Shown: piece after piece, positions 34,902-43,151 of the stretch
How the letters are laid out: each line of letters starts with the position of its first letter
How positions within the stretch are numbered: position 1 is the first letter of the stretch
Assembly (NCBI RefSeq): GCF_001514305.1
Contig: NZ_KQ949076.1
Coordinates: 87,917 to 151,916, forward strand
Reading direction: 5' to 3'
Origin: Streptomyces dysideae
GTDB taxonomy: Bacteria > Actinomycetota > Actinomycetes > Streptomycetales > Streptomycetaceae
DNA: 64,000 nucleotides
Position numbers and translations under genes: made by a program
The notes under the pieces: generated by a model
The model's input: only the letters and a program-made list of their open reading frames with translations
What the model was told of the DNA's origin: nothing
The model's database searches: none

Positions 34902-35704
34902 CGTCGAACAGGAACGTCCAGGCAGCCGCTGCCGTCATCCGTGAAGGCCTCGCGCGCTTCGGGGAGGAGGTGGCGTTCGATCTCGCGCTGGCTCTGAACA
35001 CCAACGCCCTTCTGGGGCCCAGCCTCTACGGGACCGAAGAAGAGCAAGCCGCACCCCGGGCGGAGCTGCTGCGCACCCTGGTGGTCCGGCGGCAGGACCC
35101 GCCCGCCACCGAGCAGTCGGAGGCTCATCCGGCGACCACGCTTGAAGCCGAAGTTGACACATGGGAGGCGAAGTGTGCCCGAGCCCATGCCGTCTGGGCC
35201 TCGCTGGGCACGGAGTTCCACGGTCACAGGCCCGAGGTCATGGCCATCGAATGGGACCGCGACCGCGTCGTGGTCTGCATCAAGGCGGCGTCCCTGGCCG
35301 ATTGGGAGTTCTGGCTCGGTGCCGCCGGAGCGCCGGTGGACGCCGACACCCGGCAGACCGGGTACGCGCAGCTGGCGTTCGGCGAACGTGACGGGGTGCC
35401 AGTGCACTTGGTGGCGCACGACGTGCCGCGCCTGCTGGGCGAGGCATGGCACGCGGCCCGCGAGCCGTACTTCCTGTGGGGGCGCATCTACGATCTGGCC
35501 TGTCCGCTGATCGACTGCGACGGCAACACCTGGCACTACCACGGCTACCGGGCCCAGGACAGTATTCCCCTGTTGCAGAAGCGGGACACCGACGAACCCT
35601 GCGCGCTGGCAAGCGTCGTCCTCGACGCCGGACCGCTGACCCCCGGGAAGCCGCCTGCCACATCAACCAGCACCGCGGTCGCCGGGGATGGCGACACCGC
35701 ATGA
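34898..35704 (+). CDS. BN159_2729-family-like protein, intact copy
   Basis: The 268-residue soluble protein begins VTSNRNVQAAAAVIREGLAR, then FDLALALNTNALL, followed by a charged centre and a conserved region with ADWEFWLGAAGAPVDADTRQ, VHLVAHDVPRLLGEAWHAAR and CDGNTWHYHGY. This layout fits uncharacterised Streptomyces proteins that follow sigma factor genes (the family I know as BN159_2729). Its start overlaps the sigma factor stop (GTGA). Function unknown; coupling to a sigma factor suggests a regulatory partner. The second copy at 40.25-40.54 kb is deleted and frameshifted. Confidence 0.65.
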   Translation: MTSNRNVQAAAAVIREGLARFGEEVAFDLALALNTNALLGPSLYGTEEEQAAPRAELLRTLVVRRQDPPATEQSEAHPATTLEAEVDTWEAKCARAHAVWASLGTEFHGHRPEVMAIEWDRDRVVVCIKAASLADWEFWLGAAGAPVDADTRQTGYAQLAFGERDGVPVHLVAHDVPRLLGEAWHAAREPYFLWGRIYDLACPLIDCDGNTWHYHGYRAQDSIPLLQKRDTDEPCALASVVLDAGPLTPGKPPATSTSTAVAGDGDTA

Positions 35705-35750
35705 ACCTGATAGTCGGACGGGACGGCACCGCAGCGAGGTGCGGGAGAAC

Positions 35751-37013
35751 TCACTGGATGCCGCACCCGGATGCTGTGAGCCGGTTTCCCGCCCGCGGCG
35801 CGGCGGCTCCGCGGGCGGTATCCGGCCACAGGCGCGGTCGGCGCTTGGCCGCGATGTCCTCGGTCCAACCGACGCCCACGATGAGCAGCCCGACAAGCGG
35901 CCAGGTGATCAGGAACACGAGGACGGAGGAGGAGCTCTCGAGCAGTCCCGAGTACGTCGGCCAGACGCCCGGGATCTCCCAGAGCAGATCGACCAGTGGC
36001 ACGCCGGCGATGATCGCCGCCTCGTGCCACAGGTAGATCGTCACCGCACGGTTGTTGGCCAGTGTGATCGGTCTGTCGAAGCGCATGAGTGGCTTGGGCA
36101 GTTCCCGCCAGGTCGGCGAGACGAACAGCAGCAGGACGCAGAAACCGAAGGACCACAGGGCCTGGGCCAGGGGAATTTCGTTGAGGTCCCAGCCGTCCTC
36201 GCCGAGGTGCCCGGAGGCCCACCACAGGCCGAGCGCCATCGATGCGGGCGCCAAGGACAGGGCGATGTAACTCGGTACACGGCGCAGCAGCCCGCGGTGG
36301 TGGGCGAAGCCGAGGATCCAGCACGAGCCGTAGACCGCGAAGTCCTTGATGGCCTCACCCGTGGCTCCAGGGATCTCCACCAGGCCGGTTCCCACTGCTG
36401 CGGTCAGCGGCAGCGGGGCCAGCAGGGTCACCCACGGCGACCTCCGGAACATCCTCCACAGCAGCGGCGAGAGCAGCACGAACCAGAAGTAGGCCCGCAG
36501 GTACCACAGGGGACCCGCCGCCTGCTCGGCCCAGGAGCCGTCGAGGAGGCCGTCCGGGCTCCCGATGTGCCAGGGGAAGGGCGGGGTACCGACCGGCACG
36601 ACCCAACATAGGATTTTCAGCCACCACCAGAGCTCCTCCCCCTTCCCGGGATGCCAGCCGCGCGAGAACAGAGCTCCGAGCACCACCAGGCCGTACAGCC
36701 ACAACGGCAGCAGCAGCCTCCGAAGGCGGCTGCGGATAACACCGAGGACGGGCCGCTGCAGCGAGCGGGCCATCAGCGAGCCCGCCAGCGCGAACATCAC
36801 ACCCATGGAGGGGAAGACCAGCGCCAGCCAGGCCCAGCCGAAGGAGTGATAGACGACGACGCGGAGGAGCGCGACGGCGCGCAGCAGATCGAGATAGCGG
36901 TCGCGAGCAGAGCCGGACTGCGCCACATCGGCGGCTTGCGCGGACGCGGCGGATGTGGCGCCGCCCTGCGAATGCCGGGCGGCGGACGCCCCCGCCGGGG
37001 TACTCGCGGTCAC
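35751..37013 (-). CDS. Acyltransferase-3 family membrane protein
   Basis: The 420-residue protein has an Ala-rich start, then about ten membrane helices. YLDLLRAVALLRVVVYHSFG contains the conserved Arg and His of acyltransferase-3 proteins, and GPLWYLRAYFWFVLLSPLLW and VTIYLWHEAAIIAGVPL are other family marks. Such enzymes transfer acetyl or succinyl groups onto exported polysaccharides. The GTG start overlaps the stop of the synthase gene (GTGA), so it is the last gene of the operon and probably decorates the polymer made by that enzyme. Confidence 0.85.
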   Translation of the reverse strand: MTASTPAGASAARHSQGGATSAASAQAADVAQSGSARDRYLDLLRAVALLRVVVYHSFGWAWLALVFPSMGVMFALAGSLMARSLQRPVLGVIRSRLRRLLLPLWLYGLVVLGALFSRGWHPGKGEELWWWLKILCWVVPVGTPPFPWHIGSPDGLLDGSWAEQAAGPLWYLRAYFWFVLLSPLLWRMFRRSPWVTLLAPLPLTAAVGTGLVEIPGATGEAIKDFAVYGSCWILGFAHHRGLLRRVPSYIALSLAPASMALGLWWASGHLGEDGWDLNEIPLAQALWSFGFCVLLLFVSPTWRELPKPLMRFDRPITLANNRAVTIYLWHEAAIIAGVPLVDLLWEIPGVWPTYSGLLESSSSVLVFLITWPLVGLLIVGVGWTEDIAAKRRPRLWPDTARGAAAPRAGNRLTASGCGIQ

Positions 37014-39172
37014 CCGGGATGCTTCTCTTTCAGGACTGTGGTGTTCCAGACCACCGGGGCGGACGCCGGGGCCCCGACCGCTCCGGTGCGGCGCAGCTTC
37101 TGCCAGCGCAGCCGCCCACCGGTCAGCGCGGTGATCCACGACTGCAGCAGGACCGCGTACATCAACTGGCGGTAGACGACCTGCTGCAGCGGCAGCGAGA
37201 TCAGGTGTGCAAGCCGCTCGCCGTCGAGCCGGAAGGCGTACGCGGCGCAGAACGCCTGAACGGCGAGGACGCCCAGCCAGGCCAGGACGGTACTTCCGGT
37301 GGGCCCGAAGACCAGGCCGTAGGCCAGGAAGATGTCCATCAGCGGTGCCAGAAGCGGGGCGACGACCGTGAACAGGGACACCAGCGGCAGCCCGACCCGG
37401 CCGAAGCGGCCCGAGGGCCCGGCCTCCACCACAGCCCGGCGGTGCTTCCAGATGGCCTGCATAGTGCCGTAACTCCAGCGGTAACGCTGAGACCACAGCT
37501 GCTGGACGGTCTCCGGCGCCTCAGTCCAGGCACGGGCCTTCTCGGCGTACACCACTCGCCAGCCGTCCCGGTGCAGGGCCATGGTGACGTCGGTGTCCTC
37601 GGCCAGGGTGTCGTCGCTCATCCCGCCGACACGGTCCAGGGCCTCGCGGCGGAAAGCGCCGACCGCACCCGGAATGGTGGGCATGCAGCGCAGGACGTCG
37701 TACATCCGGCGGTCGAGGTTGAAGCCCATCACATACTCGATGTGCTGCCAGGCCCCGATGAGGGTGCCGCGGTTGCCCACCTTGGCGTTTCCGGAGACCG
37801 CGCCGACAACTGGGTCTCCGAAGGGCTGCACGAGTTCGCGCACGGTCGACGGCTCGAAGACCGTGTCGCCGTCCATCATCACGATGATGTCGTGGCGAGC
37901 GTGGGCGATGCCGTTGTTGAGGGCCGCGGGCTTGCCGGCGTTGGCCTGCCGCAGGACTCTTGCGTTCGGCAGGGCGACTTGCTCGACGATGTCTGCGGTG
38001 CCGTCGGTCGACCCGTCGTCGATCACGATGATTTCAATCGGGTGGTCGCTGTCCGCCAGGGAGCGCAGCGTGTTGGTGATGCATCTGGCCTCGTTGTAGG
38101 CCGGGACCAGCACGGTGACCGGCTCGGTCACTGAAGGGAGGCACCGCCCGCGCGCCCGGCGGGCATGTGTCCAGGAGAGCAGCAGCATGAGCGCGAAGCG
38201 AGCGAGACCCAGTACCCCGACCACGGTCAGCGCGAAGATCAGGATACCCGTCACCCGCTCGGAGAGGCCGACCACGGTGATGAAGGCCTCGCCCTTCCGC
38301 AACTCGGTGCCAGTGACCTCGGTGTGCGCGCTGGGTGCCTTGAGGGCCTGGGTGAGCGTCGGGAAGCTGTAGCCTTCGGCCCGCAAGCTGGGCAGCAGCA
38401 CATCCAGAGCGGCCAGGGTCTGGGACCGGTCGCCGCCGGAGTCGTGCATCAGGGCGACGGCGCCGTCGCCCCGTTTCTCGGGCAGCGCCCTGCGGACGAT
38501 CTCGTCGACGCCGGGGCGCGCCCAGTCCTTGCTGTCGGTGTCGATGAACACCGTGATGTAGCCAAGCTCGCCGACGTGGCGGGTCACCGGCCAGGACCTG
38601 TTGTCCAGGGAGACGACGGTCGCGGAGTAGGGCAGGCGGACGAGCGAGGTACGGATTCCGGCCGCTCCGGTGAGCGCGAGCTGGTTCTGCGCCAGTTCCC
38701 AGGTGAGTCGCGAGCGGGACTGGAAGGAGAGGTCGGGGTGGTTGAAGGTGTGCAGCCCGACCTCGTGTCCCTCGGCCACCATGCGTTCCACAAGCTTGGG
38801 ATAACGGGCCGTCATATTGCCGGTGACGAAGAAGACCGCGTGGGCGTGGTGCTCCTTCAACTCGTCCAGGATCCTCGGCGTCCACGTCGGATCCGGGCCG
38901 TCGTCGAAGGTGAGAACAAGTGTCTTGTCCGGGATCTCGTAGCTGACCGGCGCCCCGCCACCCCGGGTGTCGAGAACCGGCCCGCCCTTCAGGAATTTCT
39001 TGGGTACCTCGTCTGCGGAAGCCGGGAGCCGCGCCCGATGATCGGCGAAGATCTCACTGTGTACGTAGCCGTGCAGGCACAGCATGGCAAGCAACACGAC
39101 GAGGAAGAGCAACGGCAGCAGATGGCGCATCGGCAGCCAACGACGGCGGGCGCGGCCGCTCGGGGAGGTCAT
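37010..39172 (-). CDS. matB: Bifunctional polysaccharide deacetylase-glycosyltransferase (MatB-like)
   Basis: The 720-residue protein joins two enzymes. After an N-terminal membrane anchor (about 16-34) comes a NodB deacetylase: TFDDGPD, FFVTGN, HTFNHPDL, RLPYSATV, DTDSKDW and LMHDSGG (about 85-290). Then a membrane helix and a processive GT2 domain follow: VLVPAYNEA, DDGSTDGTAD, MMDGDT, LAEDTDV and QRYRW, ending in several membrane spans. The same fusion is found in Streptomyces MatB, which makes a poly-beta-1,6-N-acetylglucosamine-like polymer needed for hyphal aggregation. The glycosyltransferase should extrude the polymer while the outside domain deacetylates it. Coupled at both ends to neighbours (ATGA, GTGA). 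Confidence 0.88.
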   Translation of the reverse strand: MTSPSGRARRRWLPMRHLLPLLFLVVLLAMLCLHGYVHSEIFADHRARLPASADEVPKKFLKGGPVLDTRGGGAPVSYEIPDKTLVLTFDDGPDPTWTPRILDELKEHHAHAVFFVTGNMTARYPKLVERMVAEGHEVGLHTFNHPDLSFQSRSRLTWELAQNQLALTGAAGIRTSLVRLPYSATVVSLDNRSWPVTRHVGELGYITVFIDTDSKDWARPGVDEIVRRALPEKRGDGAVALMHDSGGDRSQTLAALDVLLPSLRAEGYSFPTLTQALKAPSAHTEVTGTELRKGEAFITVVGLSERVTGILIFALTVVGVLGLARFALMLLLSWTHARRARGRCLPSVTEPVTVLVPAYNEARCITNTLRSLADSDHPIEIIVIDDGSTDGTADIVEQVALPNARVLRQANAGKPAALNNGIAHARHDIIVMMDGDTVFEPSTVRELVQPFGDPVVGAVSGNAKVGNRGTLIGAWQHIEYVMGFNLDRRMYDVLRCMPTIPGAVGAFRREALDRVGGMSDDTLAEDTDVTMALHRDGWRVVYAEKARAWTEAPETVQQLWSQRYRWSYGTMQAIWKHRRAVVEAGPSGRFGRVGLPLVSLFTVVAPLLAPLMDIFLAYGLVFGPTGSTVLAWLGVLAVQAFCAAYAFRLDGERLAHLISLPLQQVVYRQLMYAVLLQSWITALTGGRLRWQKLRRTGAVGAPASAPVVWNTTVLKEKHPG

Positions 39173-40080
39173 TGCACCACCCTGTACTCGGCCGACTGCA
39201 CGCTCGCCGAGGGGGTGGGCGCCGCGGAGGGACCGGGGGACGCGCTCGGCCCAGGGCCTGGGTCTGTGCCTGTGTCCGGACCAGCACCGGTGCCGGAGTC
39301 CGGATATGCGCCAGGATCAGCACCGGCGTCTGCACGGTCATGTCCAGGCACGTGGTTCACGACGGTACGCTTCGCACCCCGAGCTCCACCCGGGAGACTT
39401 CGGCGGCTGAGCAGGTCGCGCGGCTCGGCTGAGCGTGCGGCGCGGCCGTCTGTGCTGGAATCCGGGTCCGGGGCCGGGTCTGCGCCGGTGCCGGGTGCGG
39501 GGGCTGCGTCCCGTTCAGTACCGTGCTCGGGAGTGGTCGAGACCTTCGGGGCGGCGCGCCCTCCGTGTCGGTCCGGCAGGGCCGGTTCCGTGTCCCGGGC
39601 ACCGGACGTCGGCTGCCACAACAGCTCACCTCGCCGGGCGTTGCCCTGGCCGGGCGGGGCGCCGAGGGCAACAGGAGCGAGGCCCGGCAGGGCGCCGGGC
39701 CTCGCCGTGACGCGCTCGTCGGGTGACGTGACCACCATGCGGCCCGGAGTCTCCTTCTGGCCCAGAGTCTCCTCCTGGCCCGGAATCTCCTCCTGGCTCG
39801 GAATGGGCAGCCGGGCGGGGGCGACATGCCCCCTGAGCAACGAGAAGACGAGGACCGTCGCATAGCAGGTGCAGGCTGATCCGAGGATCCATCCGAGGCG
39901 CCGGAGTTTGTGCTTGCGTCGGCCGCTGTTGTCCACAAACACCGGTTCGCCCTGCTCCGCTGGCAACTCGCCGTCACTGGCAAGGGCCTGATCGGCGGAC
40001 GCCCCGTGGAAGCCGCCGATCGATGTATCCGATGGCGACGACGTCGAGGGGGCGTCATCCAGATCGGTCAAGGACACCAT
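39169..40080 (-). CDS. Pro/Ala/Gly-rich single-pass membrane protein, first gene of the polysaccharide operon
   Basis: The 303-residue product has a cytoplasmic start (MVSLTDLDDAPST), a basic stretch RRKHKLRRLGW, one membrane helix (WILGSACTCYATVLVFSLL, about residues 62-80) and a long extracellular region rich in Pro, Gly, Ala, Asp and Thr with many short repeats (PAPDPD, GTGAGPDTGTDPGPG). No enzyme motif is visible. It is coupled to the MatB-like gene by ATGA and occupies the place of MatA in the Streptomyces mat locus, but I cannot show homology. It may be a wall-spanning scaffold for the exported polymer. Confidence 0.65.
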   Translation of the reverse strand: MVSLTDLDDAPSTSSPSDTSIGGFHGASADQALASDGELPAEQGEPVFVDNSGRRKHKLRRLGWILGSACTCYATVLVFSLLRGHVAPARLPIPSQEEIPGQEETLGQKETPGRMVVTSPDERVTARPGALPGLAPVALGAPPGQGNARRGELLWQPTSGARDTEPALPDRHGGRAAPKVSTTPEHGTERDAAPAPGTGADPAPDPDSSTDGRAARSAEPRDLLSRRSLPGGARGAKRTVVNHVPGHDRADAGADPGAYPDSGTGAGPDTGTDPGPGPSASPGPSAAPTPSASVQSAEYRVVQ

Positions 40081-40252
40081 GTCGGTGTTCGGAGCAGGTG
40101 CGCCTCCCGGAGGCACACAAAACCGCGAAGTTTCCTCAGATCTACGCACATCACACTCCAGGAGACTGAATCGATCAACGCAAGGGGCGCCCACCCCGTC
40201 TCTGCAGCCAGGCAGGATTTCCTCCGCCCGGGTACTCCGGTACTCCACGAGT

Positions 40253-40540
40253 TCAACCTGAGTAACTACGCGTCGGCGTCGTCATGCAGCTCTCTGCAGG
40301 GTTTCGCCGAAATGCGGTCTCACAACCTCGGGTCCAGGAAGCTGTCACGTTCCAGGAACGCCAGTTGCGCGTATCCGGCCTGCCTGGTGTCGGCGTCCAC
40401 CGGCGCCCCGATGATGCCGAGCCAGAGATCCCGTTGGCGTCCAGCGCCGGCGCGGGCTTGAACGCCGGCTTTTGTTCGAAGCGCGTGAGGTCTTCACGGA
40501 TGGCGGCGGCGACTGCCGGGATGTTCCTGTTCAGCGTCAT
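40253..40540 (-). pseudogene. Deleted and frameshifted BN159_2729-family copy 2
   Basis: The first 38 or so residues (TLNRNIPAVAAAIREDLTRF, then KPAFKPAPALDANGIS) match the intact gene at 34898. The DNA then jumps to the region encoding GAPVDADTRQAGYAQLAF, but out of frame, so the reading becomes GSASSGRRWTPTPGRP. Roughly 350 bp of the middle, and most of the 3' part, are missing compared with the intact copy. Its ATG still overlaps the stop of the sigma factor gene. Confidence 0.75.
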
Positions 40541-41385
40541 CAGGCTGCCACCGCCTTGGCGAGCGCCTCGGTGGGCCGGACGATCCGCATCAGGCTGCGG
40601 AGGGCCCGGTACTGGAACACCTTGACGGCGCCCGGACGTTGGCCCATCACCCGGGCCGTCTCGGCCACGGACAGTTCCTGCAGGAATCTGAGCTGGATGC
40701 ACGTACGCTGGCGCGGGCTGAGGAGGAGCAGCGCGTCATCAACCATCTTGTGGGCCTCCACGGCCATCAGGTTGTTGAGCGCGGTGTCCACAGCGTTGCG
40801 GACCAGCTCGGACGACTCCGAGAACTCACCCGTGGGCATCTCAAACCGGGCTGGGCCGCACCTGTAGTGGTCGGCGATCAGGTTCCGGGCGATCGTCTGC
40901 AACCAGGCCCCCAGGTCCTTCCCCTGCCAGGTGAAGGTCTCCATACGGCGCAGCGCCCGCACGAAGACCTCTTGAGCCAGGTCCTCTGCCAGGTCCCGGT
41001 TGCGCACCTTGCGCAGGATGGCGACGTACACCGCGTTACGGTGCTGGCGGTACAGGGCGGCGAACGCCTCGCGGTCGCCGCTGCGCGCGCGGGTAATGAG
41101 CTCGGGCTCCGGCCCTTTGGGCGGACTGATGTCGGCATCGCATGCCTGAGTCAATGGACTGCCTCTGTTCTGGCTGGGCATCGGTGGGGTAAGGCGGGTG
41201 TCCCGGTTTTGCCTTGCCGGCGCGAAGGACGGCCCCGGTTCTTGACCAGGCCGTCTGGGTGCCTCTCCGCTTCCAGCCGGGCGGGGCGAGGCAACCCCGT
41301 GCCTCCCTGCGAGGGCGCCCGACGTGAAGCGCAGGAGTGGGCCGACGCGGGGCGGACTGAGCGTCGATTCCGTGGTCTGGCTCAC
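40540..41385 (-). CDS. ECF-type sigma factor, copy 2 of cassette
   Basis: The 281-residue paralogue of the 34062-34901 protein has region 2 AFAALYRQHRNAVYVAILRK and DLAEDLAQEVFVRALRRMETF, and region 4 LSPRQRTCIQLRFLQELSV, then ETARVMGQRPGAVKVFQYRA. Regions 2 and 4 are very similar to copy 1, while the N-terminal extension has diverged freely. The GTG start overlaps the stop of the mini-XRE gene (GTGA), as in copy 1. It remains intact although its downstream partner is broken, so it is probably still functional. Confidence 0.88.
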   Translation of the reverse strand: MSQTTESTLSPPRVGPLLRFTSGALAGRHGVASPRPAGSGEAPRRPGQEPGPSFAPARQNRDTRLTPPMPSQNRGSPLTQACDADISPPKGPEPELITRARSGDREAFAALYRQHRNAVYVAILRKVRNRDLAEDLAQEVFVRALRRMETFTWQGKDLGAWLQTIARNLIADHYRCGPARFEMPTGEFSESSELVRNAVDTALNNLMAVEAHKMVDDALLLLSPRQRTCIQLRFLQELSVAETARVMGQRPGAVKVFQYRALRSLMRIVRPTEALAKAVAA

Positions 41386-41594
41386 GGCCTCTCCCTGGTG
41401 ATGGCCTCGATGGGGATCTCTAGAGCCGCAGCGATCCGCTTCAGGGTCTCGGGCGTCGTGCCCCGGCACTCTTCTTCGATGCGCGTGATGGTACTCGGAT
41501 GCCTATCTGTGAGGCATGCAAGACGCCTTACTGAGTGGCCACGCGCCTCACGAAAGGCTCGAATTGTGGCTCCGTTGGGTGTCACGTGGAGCAC
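41382..41594 (-). CDS. Mini XRE DNA-binding protein, copy 2 of cassette
   Basis: The 70-residue protein matches copy 1 along its full length: TIRAFREARGHSVRRLACLT, RHPSTITRIEEECRGTTPET and RIAAALEIPIEAITRE. It is encoded by a GTG frame at the same position as in copy 1. It contains a single Cro/C1-type helix-turn-helix and nothing else, and is coupled to the sigma factor gene. Confidence 0.8.
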   Translation of the reverse strand: MLHVTPNGATIRAFREARGHSVRRLACLTDRHPSTITRIEEECRGTTPETLKRIAAALEIPIEAITRERP

Positions 41595-41810
41595 ATTATG
41601 GGTAGCTATGCGTCATTGCAAGGCGAGACACTGCTCTGTGAGATGAAAAAACATCACCGTGATGCCTCGGCGAGGCTGACTGATCGGCCACAGAGGGGTG
41701 CGGCGGGTGGGCGATATCCCACAGAGGCAACATTTTTGCGCCTTGCGTGCTGATCGTTACTGGTCAAAAGCTTGAAAGGTGCTGTGAACGTTGCCTTACC
41801 GTGAAGCATC

Positions 41811-42368
41811 ATGACGACTATGACCACCACCCCCCGGGACTGGAAGCGCCTCGCCAAAGCCATCCGTGACGCACGCAAGGCGCGCGGCTGGAGGCAGGGA
41901 AACCTCGCGGAAGCGGCCGGCGTCAGCTACTCCACCGTGCAGCGCGCCGAGTCCAGCGACGGCTACAAGACCATGCCGCTCACCATCGACAAGCTCGAGC
42001 GGGCTCTCGGTTGGGCGCCTGGCAGTGCCAAAACGGTCCTGGCGGGCGGCGCGCCCGCCCTCCTGTCCGAGTCGGGTGAGGACGCCCCCGGTACCGAGGC
42101 GGAAGGGTGCGCCTCCGGGGATGCCGCCGAGCAGTTCATGGCACGACTGCCGACCCGCATTCAGCACGAACTGGCCGACGGTGAGCTCGTCGACACCGAC
42201 GTCATCGAGTTGAAACGCAAGGGTATGCGCCTGGTCGTCTTCGCGACGCGCGGCCCTGACCAGGTCCCGGATGACAAGGCAGCCAAGGCCGAAGACATCC
42301 GAGAGTGGACCCGTGTACAACGCCGACTCCGCGGTCTTGCGGCCGACAACGACCCGATCGATAAGTAG
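41811..42368 (+). CDS. XRE-family regulator, copy 2 of cassette
   Basis: The 185-residue paralogue of the 33082-33636 protein has the same N-terminal helix-turn-helix (WRQGNLAEAAGVSYSTVQRA) and C-terminal LPTRIQHELADGELVDTDVI. The centre (about residues 75-105) has diverged most. The 60 bp before the start share TTACTGGTCAA and GTTGCCTTACCGTG with copy 1, indicating a conserved promoter/operator. It is divergent from the mini-XRE/sigma genes. Confidence 0.82.
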   Translation: MTTMTTTPRDWKRLAKAIRDARKARGWRQGNLAEAAGVSYSTVQRAESSDGYKTMPLTIDKLERALGWAPGSAKTVLAGGAPALLSESGEDAPGTEAEGCASGDAAEQFMARLPTRIQHELADGELVDTDVIELKRKGMRLVVFATRGPDQVPDDKAAKAEDIREWTRVQRRLRGLAADNDPIDK

Positions 42369-42483
42369 ATATTTGCGATTTTTCTACCGGTCTCTACACA
42401 CGGCACGTATATGCATGCTTCCATTCTGTTTATTCCTGACGGGGGTCACCGCAGCACGTCGCATTTGGGGATGGGGTGTCCGC

Positions 42484-42666
42484 GTGGGGGCCAGTGAATG
42501 GCGTGTGGAGAGAGTCCAGGGCATCCCCCACGGCGCGAAACTGATCATCGACGAGCCGGAGGGCGAGGTCGGTGTCGTCTGGGTCGACGAGGACGAGCTT
42601 GACGGCGACATTGCCGACTTAATCGCCGAGCGCCTGACCGAGTTCTCCTGGCCCCTCGCCTTTTGA
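42484..42666 (+). CDS. Small hypothetical protein, copy 2 of cassette
   Basis: The 60-residue product from a GTG has SEWRVERVQGIPHGAKLIID and GEVGVVWVDEDELDGDI, homologous to the protein at 32802-32969 but with a longer C-terminus (TEFSWPLAF). An in-frame ATG at 42415 would give 83 residues, yet the corresponding upstream frame in copy 1 is closed, so the shorter start is preferred. Function unknown. It follows the cassette XRE gene. Confidence 0.55.
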   Translation: MGASEWRVERVQGIPHGAKLIIDEPEGEVGVVWVDEDELDGDIADLIAERLTEFSWPLAF

Positions 42667-42722
42667 GGGGGCTGGTCGGGTTCCGAGAGGGCGTTTGATG
42701 TAGGCGAATTGCCGTTTATTTC

Positions 42723-42854
42723 CTAGTAGGTTCCTCGCCAGGTGGGTGTGCTCTCGTCCGTTATGCGCTTGGCTAGGTTGTCGATCGAGGCGATGTGGAT
42801 CACGGCCTCGGAGCTGGCGGGCAGGGTCTCGTCGTCGCGGGCGAGGCGGCGATG
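42723..42854 (-). mobile_element. 3' stub of an IS5-type transposase gene
   Basis: The minus-strand frame ending at the TAG (42723) reads HRRLARDDETLPASSEAVIH, then IASIDNLAKRI and TPTWRGTY, which is the C-terminal end of IS5-family transposases from Streptomyces. Similarity stops abruptly at about 42854, where the dioxygenase fragment on the other strand begins. Only about 43 codons remain, so it is inactive. Confidence 0.7.
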
Positions 42855-43073
42855 CATCGCACCGGCCAGCTGTTCTTCGACGAGACGATCACGGCGAGAG
42901 TCGGCGCGCTCTCGCCGTACTCGACCAACACCGTCACCCGCACCACCCTCGCCCAGGACTCCATCTACGACGACGGAGGCGCCGCGTCCGGCCTCCTCAC
43001 CCTCACCGCACTGGGCAGTTCGCCGTCTGCGGGTCATGCGGGGACCCTGACCCTCGGCATCGAACAGAGCTGA
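42855..43073 (+). pseudogene. 3' fragment of a secreted intradiol dioxygenase-like gene
   Basis: The plus frame reads HRTGQLFFDETITARVGALS, then PYSTNTVTRTTLAQDSIYDDGG and ends GTLTLGIEQS. This resembles the C-terminus of the Tat-exported intradiol-dioxygenase-like proteins of Streptomyces, in which the leading His is near the iron ligands. The 5' two-thirds are missing and the fragment abuts the transposase stub. I find no matching 5' part elsewhere in the window. Confidence 0.6.
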
Positions 43074-43096
43074 CAGGACTGACAGGGCTGACGCGG

Positions 43097-43133
43097 CTCC
43101 CCGGTCCCGCACGCCGGCAACGGGACCGGGGAG
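43097..43133. terminator. Hairpin terminator
   Basis: CTCCCCGGTCCCG (43097-43109) pairs with CGGGACCGGGGAG (43121-43133). It lies between the dioxygenase remnant and the convergent DUF4360 gene. Confidence 0.8.
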
Positions 43134-43151
43134 ACCCCGCCCAGGACCCGC

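Noticed and set aside
42415..42483. N-terminal extension of the small cassette protein
   Set aside because: The equivalent region of the other copy contains an in-frame TGA, so the extension is not conserved and the internal GTG is preferred.
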